Below, piece after piece: positions 1-12,700 of a stretch of DNA of 64,000 nt (positions are counted from its first letter, which is position 1; the number at the start of each line of letters is the position of its first letter). The position numbers were made by a program, and so were the translations under genes. The notes beneath the pieces are model-generated. The model was not told the DNA's origin. It did no database searches and saw nothing but the letters and a program-made list of their open reading frames with translations. The DNA is from Hyperoodon ampullatus (Eukaryota > Chordata > Mammalia > Artiodactyla > Ziphiidae), in NCBI GenBank assembly GCA_949752795.1, contig OX457056.1:98106942-98170941 (forward strand). The letters run 5' to 3'.

Positions 1-315
1 CTCATGTTGAGACCTAATACCCAATGTAATCCTATTAGGAAGTGGGGTCATTGAGAAGGACTAGGTCATAAGTGTGGAGCTCTCCTGAATATGACTAGTG
101 TTCTTATAAAAGTGATCCCACAGAGCTCCCTAGCCTCTTCTGCATGTGAGGTTACAGTAAGAAGAAAGCCAAAATGCAGAAGCAGGCTCTCATAAGACAT
201 GGGATCTGCCACAATCTTGGACTACCCAGCTTCCAGAACTGTGAGATATAAATATTAGCTGTTTGTAAGTCTCCTATACATGTATTTTTGTTATAGTAGC
301 TAGAATGAACTGACA
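1..315 (+). mobile_element. MST-type MaLR LTR, cut by window start
   Basis: Solo LTR remnant of a non-autonomous ERVL-MaLR retrotransposon. It shows the family's typical order: 'cctaatacccaatgtaat', 'gtggagctctcctgaat', 'ttcttataaaa', 'catgtgaggttacag', 'ccagaactgtgaga' and the end 'gaactgaca'. No internal retroviral-like genes are attached. The 5' end lies outside the window. The subfamily (MSTB/MSTD-like) is from memory only. Confidence 0.75.
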
Positions 316-1389
316 CCCACATCTTCAAAAAAAAAAGTATATTGTTGCTCATTTTAATCTTTGCCAATCTGAAAAATCAACATATTTCATTGCTATTTAA
401 ATTGTATTACTTTGATTTCATAGATATTTGAGGAGTTTTTCATATTTTTACATATTTCTTTTTTTCTGAATTTATGCCTTTTCTCAATTTTCTGTCAGGG
501 AACTAATCTTAGCTGATTTATAATAAGCTTTATTTAGGCAAATATTGACATTTTTACCTTGTAAGTGGAAAATTTCCAAATTGTTCATTTCCTTCTATTT
601 TTTATGCTTTATTTTGATATATTGTTTATTATTTAATTTTATACTTTAAGGTTTATAGCTTTAGGGTTGTGTTTGAAATTTCAGACCTCCATTATAATCT
701 TACTCTATTCTAAATTTGTATAAAGTTCACTTAAAATGGTACATTAACCATCCATTTCATTTCAATTCTTAAATCTTTCTCCAGTTCTTTGGAGTTAAAT
801 TTTGTCTCATCCTTGCAACTCATCCTGCCTCTTTCATTATTTTTAATAAATCTCATTCTGTTTATAGTCTATACCAATAACTATTTTTCCTATTAGAGAA
901 TGCCAACCTATCCTTTTTTAACCATTCTTCTCTTAGTTTTTTGCATAATATTTTTAAAGGAACAATTGAATTAATTTCCAGTTGTTGAAACAGTTTACGG
1001 AAAAGTAAAATACTCACTGTGTATCAGGTCCTATACTAGGAGTTGAACACATAGAGAGTTGCAAGCTTAGCAAACATGTTCCTGGGCCATGGAGCGCCTC
1101 TTTGACACATTGTTCTTCTTTTATCAATTTCACAAATATTATATATATCTCTTCCCCAGAGTGTGTTCCATGCTGTATTTATTAAAAGAGATAATTTAGT
1201 TACCTCAGATTGCTTTTTAATGTAACATAAAAATGCAGTGCATAAAAGTGTTTCTTAATACCTTTTAAAATCATTAAGGGCGTACAAAGACTGAGCTTGT
1301 TGTAAAATATGGCAAAGTAAAATGTGTTATGTACAATATCAATGCATATATGGGAAAATGTAACTCAATATTTATATTGGAAAGTTTTG
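316..1389. other. AT-rich stretch without recognised features
   Basis: No convincing open reading frame, RNA gene or assigned repeat. The sequence is T-rich and may hide very old LINE remnants. Nothing specific can be supported. Confidence 0.5.
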
Positions 1390-2165
1390 TCTCCTTTTAT
1401 ATTTTAGGAGTTAGGGTAGAAATAGTATTGTGTATTTGAATCTTTTTATTCTTACTAGATTTTTTTTCCACTCATTTTTCTTTCTTTCACTGAGAGAAGG
1501 AGTTGAAATCTATAACTATAATTGTGGATTTGCTATTTCCCCCTACAATTTGTCAAGTTTATTTTAATTCTTGTATTTTGATTTTCCATTAATGAGTACA
1601 TACACACAACATTTGTATGTCTTCTTGATGAATGTTTCCTTTATCATCATAAAATTATCTCTCTGTTCATACCATTTTCCCTCAGGTCAACTTTGTCTAA
1701 TATCAATATATCTACTCTGACTTTCTCATGATTAGTGTTGTATGGCATAATTTTTCAATTTTTGAAAAACTATTTGCAACTTTATGTTATATGCATCTTT
1801 TGTAAGAGCATGTAGTTGGGTCTTGCTTTTTAATGCAGTATGATAATTACTAGTTTTAAGGAGAGTATTTACTTCTTTTACATTTATAGTCATAATTGAC
1901 ATGGATAGAATTAATTTTACCTTGATAATCTTTATTTTATTACTTATCCATTCTGTTCTTTCCCCCTCTCCCTTCTATTTCATTTGGATCAATTGTTTAC
2001 GTTTTAGTATTCCACTGTATCTCCTCTATTGATTTAGCAACTATATATTTTTAATAAATGTATATATGGCTACTCTAGAGCTTATAAAATCTTTAGCTTA
2101 TCACTGTTTACCTTCAGAAAATATCATTACACTTCACATATAACATAAGAAGCTGACAAAAGAGA
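1390..2165 (-). mobile_element. Old L1 (L1M-type) fragment, antisense
   Basis: Read on the minus strand this is a decayed piece of LINE-1 ORF2 near the endonuclease start. Recognisable antisense phrases are 'aactataattgtggattt', 'actttgtctaatatcaat', 'gtagttgggtcttgcttttt' and 'cttcacatata'. It contains many stops and indels and no usable frame. It is clearly older than the L1s at 9.4 kb and 53.6 kb. The ends are fuzzy by about 50 bases. Confidence 0.7.
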
Positions 2166-3345
2166 GTTTAAATGGATCAATGAAGGTCTCTCAAGTAGCT
2201 CGGGGAGTGATGAAGAATAAAACTCAAAATTTATGACCTCCACCTTTGTCTTTTAACACGATGTCATTACTTAGGCCACATCTAGTCAAACAAAATAAAG
2301 CACTCACTGGTGACCAGGTCTTTATTATATAGATGATTGACCTGCCTAGGATAAGAAACATGCAAAACGTTGGGGAACATTCTTTGTTTTACAGCAGGCC
2401 TGGTTTCAAAACTTGACTATGATAATTGCTTCTTATTAACAATTAACTTGTAAAGTTTATCTCTGAATTTCATTTTCCCCACAAAGAATCAGAGACAAAC
2501 AAACCCACTTAATATAAAAATTAATTAAAGAAGAAATATTATGAACAATATGAAGGTGCATAATAAATATTCATTGCATTCCTAGATTTGTGATTCCTTT
2601 CTGCCAGAGGATTTAAAATAGAAAAGAAAAGAAGGAAAAGCAATTGTGTGATTTTGGTATTTTTATATATGTATTTGTAAGCTGTTTTGGGGAAGATTTT
2701 ATAAAAACTAGACTTAAACCATCTTCCTGAAAGGTGGAAGTTAACTTGTATATACATTATGATTATATCTTTGCATGATAAATAATTAAAAATTTACTAT
2801 TGTTAGAAGTAGGTATCTAATCTGGGTTGATTTATATTTAGCATTATAATATTAAGATAAACAGATATTGAATTAGACTGCCTCTATTCCATTGAAATGT
2901 TTGTGAATATTTTAAAATAGCAGAAAAACCAATAACAAATCCATATTGTTTTTAGTCAGAAACTCTACAATATGACAAATAACTAACACCAGCTATGTGT
3001 TTTGTTTTGTTTTGTTTTGCAAATAATTTTATATTTTCTCTTTAAATTTCATTAGACCGAAGTATTCTCAAAGAAGTTGAGCTCTAGCCAGTCACTTAGT
3101 TAATTGTTTATCAACTCCATCAATCTTTTGAACATCTATATTTTTCACCTGAATTAAAAGTAGAGATTCTTTGAATCATTTTATTGATTTTCTGGCAATG
3201 AGCTAACAGAGGATATATTAACTAGTTGAATCTGCTTAATATTATTTTGTGCATGTTGTTGCCTGCTTTTCATTCCAAATGGCTAATTTTCTCACCAGAC
3301 AAGGTCCAGTCTATGGAAATGTCCAATTATCTAGCACTCAACCTT
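2166..3345. other. AT-rich stretch, short (TTTTG)n
   Basis: No gene or firm repeat is seen, apart from a short TTTTG/TTTGT simple repeat at about 3000-3018. The small open frames here have no recognisable protein features. Confidence 0.5.
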
Positions 3346-3361
3346 AGAAATATGTGCATCT
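3346..3361. repeat. 5' target-site duplication of L1 insertion
   Basis: AGAAATATGTGCATCT is repeated exactly at 4346-4361. The two copies bracket an L1 3' end plus a downstream segment. A perfect 16-bp duplication is the usual signature of L1 target-primed reverse transcription. Confidence 0.9.
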
Positions 3362-4002
3362 GGAGAGGATGTGGAGAAAAGGGAACCCTCCCACATTGTT
3401 GATAGGAATGTAAATTGGTGCAGCCACTGTGGAAAACTGTATGGCAGTTCCTCAGAAAACTAAAGATAGAACTATCATATGATGCAGCAATCCCACTCCT
3501 GGGCATATATCCAGACAAAACTAATTCAAAAAGATACACTCACCCCTATGTTCATAGCAGCACTATTCACAATAACAAAGACATGGAAACAACCTAAATG
3601 TCCATCAACAAATGAATGAATAAAGAAGACGTGATACATGTGTACAATGGAATACTACTCAGCCATAAAAAAGAATGAAATAATGCCATTAGCAGCAACA
3701 TGGATGCAACTAGAGATTATCATACTAAGTGAATCAGAAAGGGAAAGACAAATACCATATGATATCACTTATACGTAGAATCTAAAATATGACACAAATG
3801 AACCTATCTATGAAACAGAAACAGAGTCATGGACATAGAGAACAGACTAGTGGTTGCCAAGGGGGAGAGGGTTGGGGAGGGATGGAGTAGGAGTTTGGAA
3901 TTAGCAGAGGTAAGCTTTTATATATAGAATGGATAAACAACAAGGTCCTACTGTATAGCACTCCTATGATAAACCATTATGGAAAAGAATATAAAAAAAA
4001 GA

Positions 4003-4052
<50 letters not shown>

Positions 4053-4135
4053 CTGAATAACTTTGCTGTACAGCAGTAATTAATACAACATTGTGAATCA
4101 ACTATAAGTCAATAAAGATACTAAAAAAATAAAAT
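3362..4135 (+). mobile_element. 5'-truncated L1 3' end
   Basis: This is the C-terminal end of L1 ORF2 plus the 3' UTR. The start falls at the Cys-rich tail ('ggagaggatgtggagaaaag'). The 'ggaatactactcagccat' stretch and the 3' UTR phrases 'tggttgccaaggggga' and 'aacaaggtcctactgt' follow. A (TA)n tract sits in the 3' UTR at about 4007-4051. The element ends in 'caataaagatactaaaaaaa', the L1 polyadenylation region. The C-terminal reading frame is open for about 60 residues only. It lies inside a perfect 16-bp target-site duplication, so the insertion did not stop at this poly-A but about 210 bases further on. Confidence 0.85.
4007..4051. repeat. (TA)n microsatellite in L1 3' UTR
   Basis: An uninterrupted TA dinucleotide tract of about 22 units within the L1 3' UTR. 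Such tracts expand from the short AT run normally present at this point of the element. Confidence 0.9.
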
Positions 4136-4345
4136 TTTAATGGTTTAGTATGTAATGTTAATTCTATTAGAAGCTTTATTTGAATGCTACAGAAATGTTA
4201 GAGGATTAAAGATACTTCTTCATATTATTTCTGAAACATTTTGTGATACATTTTTATTTGAATTACTAAACAATCTGTTCATTTGCTAAATAGTTTAAAA
4301 GTCATTCTTTTAGTTACAAATATAAAATTCAATACTTAAAAAAAA
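4136..4345 (+). mobile_element. Probable L1 3'-transduced segment with second poly-A
   Basis: About 200 bases of non-L1 sequence lie between the L1's own A-rich end and a second A tract (about 4338-4346) that directly precedes the 3' target-site duplication. A TATAAA hexamer, a weak polyadenylation variant, lies about 16 bases before the final A tract. The simplest reading is that L1 transcription ran past its own signal at the source locus and carried downstream flank into this insertion. Alternatives are a later insertion at the L1 tail or an unrecognised 3' UTR variant. Confidence 0.65.
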
Positions 4346-4361
4346 AGAAATATGTGCATCT
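4346..4361. repeat. 3' target-site duplication of L1 insertion
   Basis: Exact second copy of the 16-base sequence at 3346-3361. It follows the terminal A tract immediately. Confidence 0.9.
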
Positions 4362-5946
4362 ACAAGTATCCTATGTGGAAACCAAAAGTTACTGGAAGTG
4401 TCTCTTCTTAATTCATCTTAGCTCACTAAGGCTACCAGGTCAGCAGCTCTGTATACTGCTCCAGGCATTTTTGACATTTTTAAGTGCTTAAATTGATAAT
4501 TTTGAAAATTATTTTTTGTCTTTTCCAAATCCCACAGAAAGTTGCTGCATCAAAACTTCAAATATGTTTGGCACAAACTGTTGGAAATGTGTTTGGTACA
4601 AAGAGTTGGAAAAATATTTTCTGGAGGAATGACTGGGATCTTAAGTTTACTTTTACTTTTATGTGATCTTTAAGGCCTCTTCTCATTATTTAAATGAACT
4701 GTGTGTTGTTTGTATCTTTTCTTTTGTCTTCAGAAAAGAAAGTTTCCTCTTTAAACTCTGAAGGCATTTGGGGAGTGCCGTAGAAATTTACACAATGAAG
4801 GTCTTTACCAGAACCTTTTCCCACTTCCATACAAAGAGATGTGAGTCACTTAAGAGATACTCTCTTATAAGCATAGCCACTCTTTGACATAAATGCCAAC
4901 ATTTTAGCTTATATTCTTTTCTCTCTTTGGAAAGTATAGTGCAATACAAATGACTGAAATATTTGGAAATGGAAGTGGCAGACTGCAACAAGTGGTAAAG
5001 AGTTCACAAATATATTCTAGGCTCTAGATTCTTTGTGTCTCTCCATTCAAGAGTTATAGAAATAAGGTTTTTTTTGGATGAAAAATACATATTCAGCAGA
5101 GTTTAAAGTGCTTTGTGAAATAATAGTAAATAATCATAACACTACTAATAATATATCATAACTCATTACATATCTATAGATAGTCTTATATTTTTAAAGG
5201 GCTGTCATATACATCCTCCTATCTGAGTAAATGCAGGAGGAGTGGGATTGTGGGTGATTTGACATTTTCTTGATATCTACACTGGCATTACATATGTTCT
5301 TACCTTTTTTTTCCCCTGACATGATGTGATATAAAGAAAGTTTTACCAAACAAATTGATTGCCTTTCAATGAACTGAACTTTTATCCTGCTTTATTCTTA
5401 TCAAGTCTCTACCTGTAATTAGACCAATTCGGAAAGAAAGGTAAAGTTACAAGGAGCAGTTTTACTGCAGAATGTTTTTTGCAGTGAATTGCTGCAGTGA
5501 TACTTCCATTTTTCACTCATAAAACAAATAGACAAGAGAAGTATTTTGCACTTAATGATACCCCAGGGATCAAGGTTAAAGCATGTGTTCAACCTAGGCA
5601 GTCAGTCATGCAACACCATTTATTCCGCATAAATAAATTGAGTTCCCTGGTTAAAAGAGAGAGTCAAGTGTGATGTGGGGTGAAGAGAAGGATTCTCTGG
5701 GGAAAAAGTGAGAAGTTAATTTCCCTCAAATATAACAGGCAGAGAAAAAGTAAATGAGATCAATTAATACGGAAGCAAAATAAATTACTTCAAAAGAAAA
5801 AGTAAATCTAAAGATTGAGGAAGTAGCCCTTTATATGAAATATTTATTGAATACAAAGAGTTAGAGATAAAACTGTAGAATGACAGATTCTACTTTTATT
5901 TTACAATAGGTTTACTTTTGCTTGTATTTTGAAATCTGTTTTGTTT
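4362..5946. other. Unique AT-rich DNA
   Basis: No gene, RNA or firmly identified repeat was seen. The open frames of about 60 residues in this stretch carry no recognisable domain and are at the length expected by chance. Confidence 0.5.
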
Positions 5947-6191
5947 TATTTTTGTATTTTTATTTTTATTTATTTATTTATTTATTTATTTATTTCTGTG
6001 GTACGTGGGCCTCTCACTCTTGTGGCCTCTCCTGTTGTGGAGCACAGGCTCCGTGGCCATGGCTCACGGGCTTAGCCACTCCATGGCATGTGGGATCTTG
6101 CTGGACCAGGGCATGAACCCGTGTCCCCTGCATTGGCAGGCGGACTCTCAACCACAATGCCACTAGGGAAGCCCTATTTTTGTATTTTTAT
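5947..6191 (-). mobile_element. CHR-2-type SINE with 17-bp target duplications
   Basis: tRNA-derived cetacean SINE in antisense orientation. Its head is at about 6174 and its tail, drifted to (TTTA)n, begins at about 5964. Perfect 17-base duplications (5947-5963 and 6175-6191) flank it. A block around the middle, next to 'ggctccgtggcc', is shorter than in the other copies here, which points to a small internal deletion. Such elements are transcribed by RNA polymerase III and mobilised by L1 proteins. Confidence 0.92.
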
Positions 6192-7245
6192 AATTTAGGC
6201 ACTCACATTGATATAAACCCTATACTTTTATAAGATGTTAAATGGATAGTATGGAAATATACCTAACAAACTTCTTAGTATACAGGTATTTGGTTAAGAT
6301 GAGGATTTGGCTAGATTCTTCTTTAAGGCGAATTAAAGCTGAATTTTTACCTTAAATACTTATAATTCACACCTCTTCTCTTTGTACTTAATGTCATTTT
6401 AATAAATGTATTAATACTTTTGTTATTTTCTTTTTACTTATAAGGACGTCATATAATTTTAAATATGTTACTTGACACTATATGTTTATAATTTCTCAGA
6501 AGTTCCAGACTTACAAATATTTCTCTACAAAAATATTTATAATATGGAAATGAGATGAGTAAGAAATACATGAAAATAATTTTTGAATTTTTATTTCACT
6601 ACCTGAGGACTCTAAAGATAATATTTTCTAACATTTCATACATGTATTCCTCTAATTTTCCTGACTTCATTGTCTGGTTCCAAAAAAAAGACTAGAGTAT
6701 TACTTGATTACATAAAGACAGCACATACAAATCTGGATCAAAAGAACCAAATCAGTGTCATTTTTCACAAGACTGCTGTAACAATTGTTAGAGCAATTCT
6801 TGAAAATATTATGATTTTTTTATATGATAGAAGTATATTTCTACTTCACTATGACATTTTCATTTTGGCAGCTATCAAAAATTTAGATGAAATGGATATA
6901 TATTTCAATGTAAGTATACAAATTACATTAACCTGACAAGTTTTAAAGATCTTAAGAAAAAACTCTGACATTAAATATGATTATAGATTTATAGCCCAGA
7001 AGATGGAAGCATTCATATTTCAGGGAATATATTTAAATTTAAGGTTCAAGTTGGAAGTTGGAGCTTCTACACTTATTCTCTTTTGTTTTTTCCACAACTA
7101 AACATTGAATACTGGGAAATCATGTCAGCCAGGACTAAAATTTCATGTAATATATCTGAAAATAAAATAAAACCTATTTTCTCAATATATGAGGATGAAT
7201 ATATATGAAGTATGGATGAATATGGAGCCAACTATTAAATTTTTG
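6192..7245. other. Unique AT-rich DNA
   Basis: An 88-residue open frame at 6670-6936 (+) is the longest here. It has no recognised motif and AT-driven composition, so I do not call it a gene. Confidence 0.5.
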
Positions 7246-7460
7246 CCTTTTCCTGTTTGACTCTATGGCACATGGAGCCAATTTAGCCTGTTTTTGTAAA
7301 TAAAGTTTTATTGAAAGACAGCCATATTCATTCATTGACATATAGTCAATGGCTTTTTTTCACTATCAACAGGAGAGTTTTGTAGTTACTCTATATAGTT
7401 ACAGATTGTATGGTCTGCAAAGACAAATTTACTATCTGTCTCTTAAGGGAAAGTATGTAG
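7246..7460. mobile_element. hAT-Charlie-like DNA transposon remnant
   Basis: Matches the pattern of a common short mammalian DNA transposon: 'ggagccaatttagcctg', 'gtaaataaagttttattg', 'agattgtatggtctgc' and 'tttactatctg'. The same family occurs in the opposite sense at 36,736-36,957. It is non-autonomous, and the exact family name was not assigned. Confidence 0.65.
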
Positions 7461-9414
7461 ACTGAATAGGTCTTGAATTGTTTTGTCTTGTTTTAAACGT
7501 AAGTAGTTGACTCCATGCTTAGTATTAGTATAATAAATAATTAAATATAATAATACAATACACTGGGGACCAAATGTGGATTAAAATGCATAGGCGTTCA
7601 TCAGAGATTTTTTCAGATGAAGAAAACCCAACTGTTTTTATGAGTTCATGCTTAAGTGGTATTGCATTAAAAATAAGTATCTCACTGATTACATTGGGTT
7701 GGCTATTTGAAAAGACTTACTAGACTACATAGTATAAATCTACGTAAGTCTTTAATAAAGTTAAGATTTACAGTAAGGGAAAGAAAGCCCAGGCAGCCAT
7801 GGGAACCCACCAGATTTCTAGGTGAATTCCCTAAGATCGTTTCTTGTTTACCCAGCATGTGCCTGTTGGGAAGAATTTGATAATTTAGAGAAGCAACTTA
7901 ATGCTTTCTTTCAGATGAATGAAGGATAAAGTGATAGCTTCTTCCAAACACCTAAAGAAAGTATATCTATAAGAGATTTTCATTATAAAAATCATTTAAA
8001 GCTCCAGGGATCAGAAGTCACAGCTGCAAGTTCACTATGTGGCACAAGACACTTCCAATTCTTAAAAAAAAAAAAAAAAAAAAAAAAAGTCCAGGGCAAT
8101 ATAAAGCTCTGGGCTGCTTAATCTTGGCAAAAATCCAGTAGCAGTTTAAGCAGTGATGGTAATACATAGAGTTGGAACCTAGAAGAATGAATTAATTTAA
8201 ATCATCTAAGAATTTCATAATATCTATGAAAGCTGTAAAGGCTCTTCTAATTTTGGAAGTTAGTTTGATCTTAAAAAAAATAGAGTACTCATTTTTACAT
8301 GTGTGTGTGTGTGTGTGTGTTTAAAGAAGCATTATTATTTTTTTAAATGCCCATCTGTGAGGGTTATCTATTAATTGCCCCCTTGGTGCTTTATTGTTGC
8401 TAGTCCTTGATGATGATTAAAATTTGAGTCTTTTCATGGAAACAAGCAATACTTACAATGGGTCTCTCAAAAAAACATTACAGAAACATTATAGTACTGT
8501 TTTGGGACACTGTATTAGGTGTAAAAGATTATTGGCTTCATGCTCTTACCAGTAGTGTTTCTCCCTATAAATGTTTTAAAAGTCTAGTATAGATCATTTC
8601 AGCAGAATCAGGGTAATCAAAAAACAAATCCAGGACTAATTCTTTTTTTTTTTTCTCCTTTACTTTACTATTAGCATCATTTTTGTTGGTATTATCTCAT
8701 AGCAACAATCATTCCCAAATACATGGAGTGGCATGTTTGCTTTCCTTGAAACATGAATCAGAGATATCTGAGTTCCTTATTTTTGTTATGCTTTACCACA
8801 TCCGTTCTCTAAATCCAATTTAAATCCAGAAAGTACCTATGACAACTTACAGAGATGAAAGATTCGCACATTTGTGAGAACTCTGTATATTGAGCATATC
8901 CTATTTCTTGCTTTCTGATATGATGGGAAAAACACAATGCTATATTGTAAAAATACATACTTTTTCTATGTTTATAGACATTATTTTAATTGATAATTCT
9001 CCAGGACAAATCAATTGTTTCATAATACCAGATATCTTTCCATTTAGTGGACACTTTCAAAATGATTACCTGTTCCCATATCTTTGATTCAGGTAAAATT
9101 TACTAAGTATTTGAGTATGACATATCTTTAATAGCCATTCTTTCGATCTCCATGATTTGAAAATTAAATATCATTTGCTATATAAAGTGAATATAAGTTT
9201 TAGAAGTCACCCACACTCTTTTGAAATGATTGTGAAGTTCTATAGGGAAACAAACTAATTTCATATGTCATTCATAATTTAACATTTATTTCTTATGTTG
9301 CCTAAGCAAAAGTTTTGACTTAGTAAATAGATACTATATGTTAAGGTAAGAATACAAGAATGATCATCAATATTTCTGCCTTGAGAAAAATTTCCTATTT
9401 TCATATGGGACAGC
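7461..9414. other. Unique DNA with A25 tract and (GT)n
   Basis: No gene was recognised. The stretch contains an uninterrupted A25 tract at 8064-8088 with no identifiable retroelement body in front of it, and a short GT microsatellite at about 8300-8321. Confidence 0.5.
8300..8321. repeat. (GT)n microsatellite
   Basis: About ten uninterrupted TG/GT units. Confidence 0.85.
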
Positions 9415-9781
9415 TTTTTTCTTTTTTAACATCTTCATTGGAGTATATTTGCTTTACAATGGTGCTAGTTTCTGCTTTATAACAAAGTGAATCAGCTAAG
9501 CATATACATATATCCCCATATCTCCTCCCCCTTGCATCTCCATTCCACCCTCTCTATCCCACCCTTCTAGGTGGTCACAAAGCACCTAGCTGATCTCCCT
9601 GTGCTATGTGGCTGCTTCCCACTAGCTATCTATTTTACATTTGGTAGTGTATATATATCCATGCCACTCTCTCACTTCATCCCAGAATACCCTTCACCCT
9701 CCCCATGACCTCAATTCCATTTTCTACGTCAGCATCTTTATTCCTCTCCTGCCCCTAGGTTCTTCAAAACCTTTTTTTTTT

Positions 9782-12700
9782 TCAAATTCCATATACATGT
9801 GTTAGTATACGGTATTTGTTTTTCTCTTTCAAACTTACTTCACTCACTATGACAGACTCTAGGTCCATCCACCCCACTACAAATAACTCAATTTTGTTTC
9901 TTTTTTGGGCTGAGTAATATTCCATTGTATATATGTGACATATTTTCTTTATCCATTCATCTGTTGATGGACACTTAGGTTTCTTCCATGTCCTGGCTAT
10001 TGTAAATAGAGCTGCAATGAACATTTTGGTACATGACTCTTTTTGAATTATGGTTTTCTCAGGGTATATGCTCAGTAGTGTGATTGCTGGGTCATATGGT
10101 AGTTCTATTTTTAGTTTTTTAAGGAACTTCTGTACTGTTCTCCATAATGGCTGTATCAAGTTATATTCCCACCAACAGTGCAAGAGGGTACCTTTTTCTC
10201 TACACCCTCTCCAACATATATTGCTTGTAGATTTTTTGATGATGGCCATTCTGACTGGTGTGAGGTGATACATCATTGTAGTTTTGATTTGCATTTCTCT
10301 AATGATTAGTGACGGCAAGCATCCTTTCATGTGTTTGTTGGCAATCTGGGTATCTTCTTTGGAAAAATGTCTATTTAGGTCTTCTGTCTATTTTTAGATT
10401 GGGTTGTTTGTTTTTTTTTTTTTGATATTGAGCTGCATGAGCTGCTAGTAAATTATGGAGATTAATCCTTTGTAAGTTGCCTCATTTGCAAATATTTTCT
10501 CCCATTCTAAGGGGTGTCTTTGCATCTGGTTTATGGTTTCCTTTGCTGTAAAAAAGCTTTTAAGTTTCATTAGGTCCTACTTGTTTAGTTTTGTTTTTAT
10601 TTCCATTTCTCTAGGAGGTGGGTCAAAAAGGATCTTGCTGTGATTTATGTCATAGAATGTTCTGCCTATGTTTTCCTCTAACAGTTTGATAGTGTCTGGC
10701 CTTACATTTAGGTCTTTAATCCATTTTGAGTTTATTTTTGTGTATGGTGTTAGGGAGTATTCTAATTTCATTCTTTTACATGTAGCTGTCCAGTTTTCCC
10801 AGCACCACTTATTGAAGAGGCTGTCTTTTCTCCAGTGTATATTCTTGCCTCCTTTATCAAAGATAAGGTGACCATATGTGCATGGGTTTATCTCTGGGCT
10901 TTCTATCCTGTTCCATTGATCTATATTTCTGTTTTTGTACCAGTACCATACTGTCTTGATTACTGTAGCTTTGTAGTATAGTCTGAAGTCAGGGAGCCTG
11001 ATTCCTCCAGCTATGTTTTTCTTTCTCAAGATTGCTTTGGCTATTCGGGGTCTTTTGTGTTTCCATACAAATTGTGAACTTTTTTGTTATAATTCTGTGA
11101 AAAATGCCAGTGGTAGTTTGATATAGATTGCATTGAATCCATAGATTACTTTTGGTAGTAGATTCATTTTCACAATGTTGATTCTTCCAATCCAAGAACA
11201 TGGTATATCTTTCCATCAATTTATATAGTCTTTAATTTCTTTCAACAATGTCTTATAGTTTTCTGCATACCGGTCTTTTGTCTCCTTAGGTAGGTTTATT
11301 CCTAGGTATTTTATTCTTTTTTGTTGCAATGGTAAATGGGAGTGTTTCCTTAATTTCTCTTTCAGATTTTTCATCATTAGTGTATAGGAATGAAAGAGAT
11401 TTCTATGCATTAATTTTGTATCCTGTTACTTTTCCAAATTCTCTGATTAGCTCTAGTAGTTTTCTGGTAGCATCTTCAGGGCTCTCTATATATAGTATCA
11501 TGTAGTCTGCAAACAGTGACCATTTTACTTCTTCTTTTCCAATTTGTATTCCTTTTATTTATTTTTCTTCTCTGATTGCTGTGGTTAAAACTTCCAAAAC
11601 TATGTTGAATAATGGTTAGAGTGAACAACCTTGTCTTCTTGCTGATATTAGAGGAAATGGTTTCAGTTTTTCACCATTGAGAACAATGTTGGCTCTGAGT
11701 TTGTCATATATGGCCTTTATTATGATGAGGTAAGTTCCCTCTATGCCTACTTTCCAGAGGGATTTTATCATAAATGGGTGTTGAATTTTTTTGAAAACTT
11801 TTTCTACTACTATTGAGATGATCATATAGTTTTTTGCCTTCAATTTGTTAATTTGGTGTATCACATTGATTGATCTGCATATATTGCAGAATCCTTGCAT
11901 TCCTGGGATAAACCCCACTTGATCATGATGTATGATCCTTTTAATGTGCTGTTGGATTCTGTGCGCTAGTATTTTTTTTTTTTTTTTTGCAGTACGTGGG
12001 CCTCTCACTGTTGTGGCCTCTCCCACTGTGGAGCACAGGCTCTGGATGCGCAGGCTCAGTGGCCATGGCTCACGGGCCCAGCCACTCCACGGCATATGGG
12101 ATCCTCCCGGACCGGGGCACGAACTCATATCCCCTGCATCGGCAGGCGGACTCTCAACCACTGTGCCACCAGGGAGGCCCGTTTGCTAGTATTTTGTTGA
12201 GGATTTTTGCATCTACGTTCATCAGTGATATTGGTCTGCAGTTTTCTTTCTTTTTGACATCATTTTCTGCTTTTAGTATCAGTGTGATGGTGGCCTCGTA
12301 GAATGAGTTTAGGAGTGCACTTACCTCTGCTATATTTTGGAAGAGTTTGAGAAGGATAGGTGTTAGCTCTTCCCTAAATGTTCAGTAGAATTCGCCTGTG
12401 AAGCCATCGCGTCCTGGACTTTTGTTTGTTGGAAGATTTTTAATCACAGTCAGTGATTGTGATTTGTCTGTTTATATTTTCTATTTCTTTCTGGTTCAGT
12501 CTCGTAAGGTTGTGCTTTTCTAAGAATTTGTCGGTTTCTTTCAGGTTGTCCATTTTATTTGCATATAGTTGCTTGTAGTAATCTCATGATCCTTTGTATT
12601 TCTGCAGTGTCAGTTGTTACTTTTCCGTTTTCATTTCTAATTCTATTGGTTTGAGTCTTCTCCCTTTTTTTCTTGAAGTGTTGGCTAATGGTTTCTCTTT

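Noticed and set aside
6670..6936. 88-residue open frame as a small gene
   Set aside because: AT-rich chance frame without domain, splice context or recognisable similarity.
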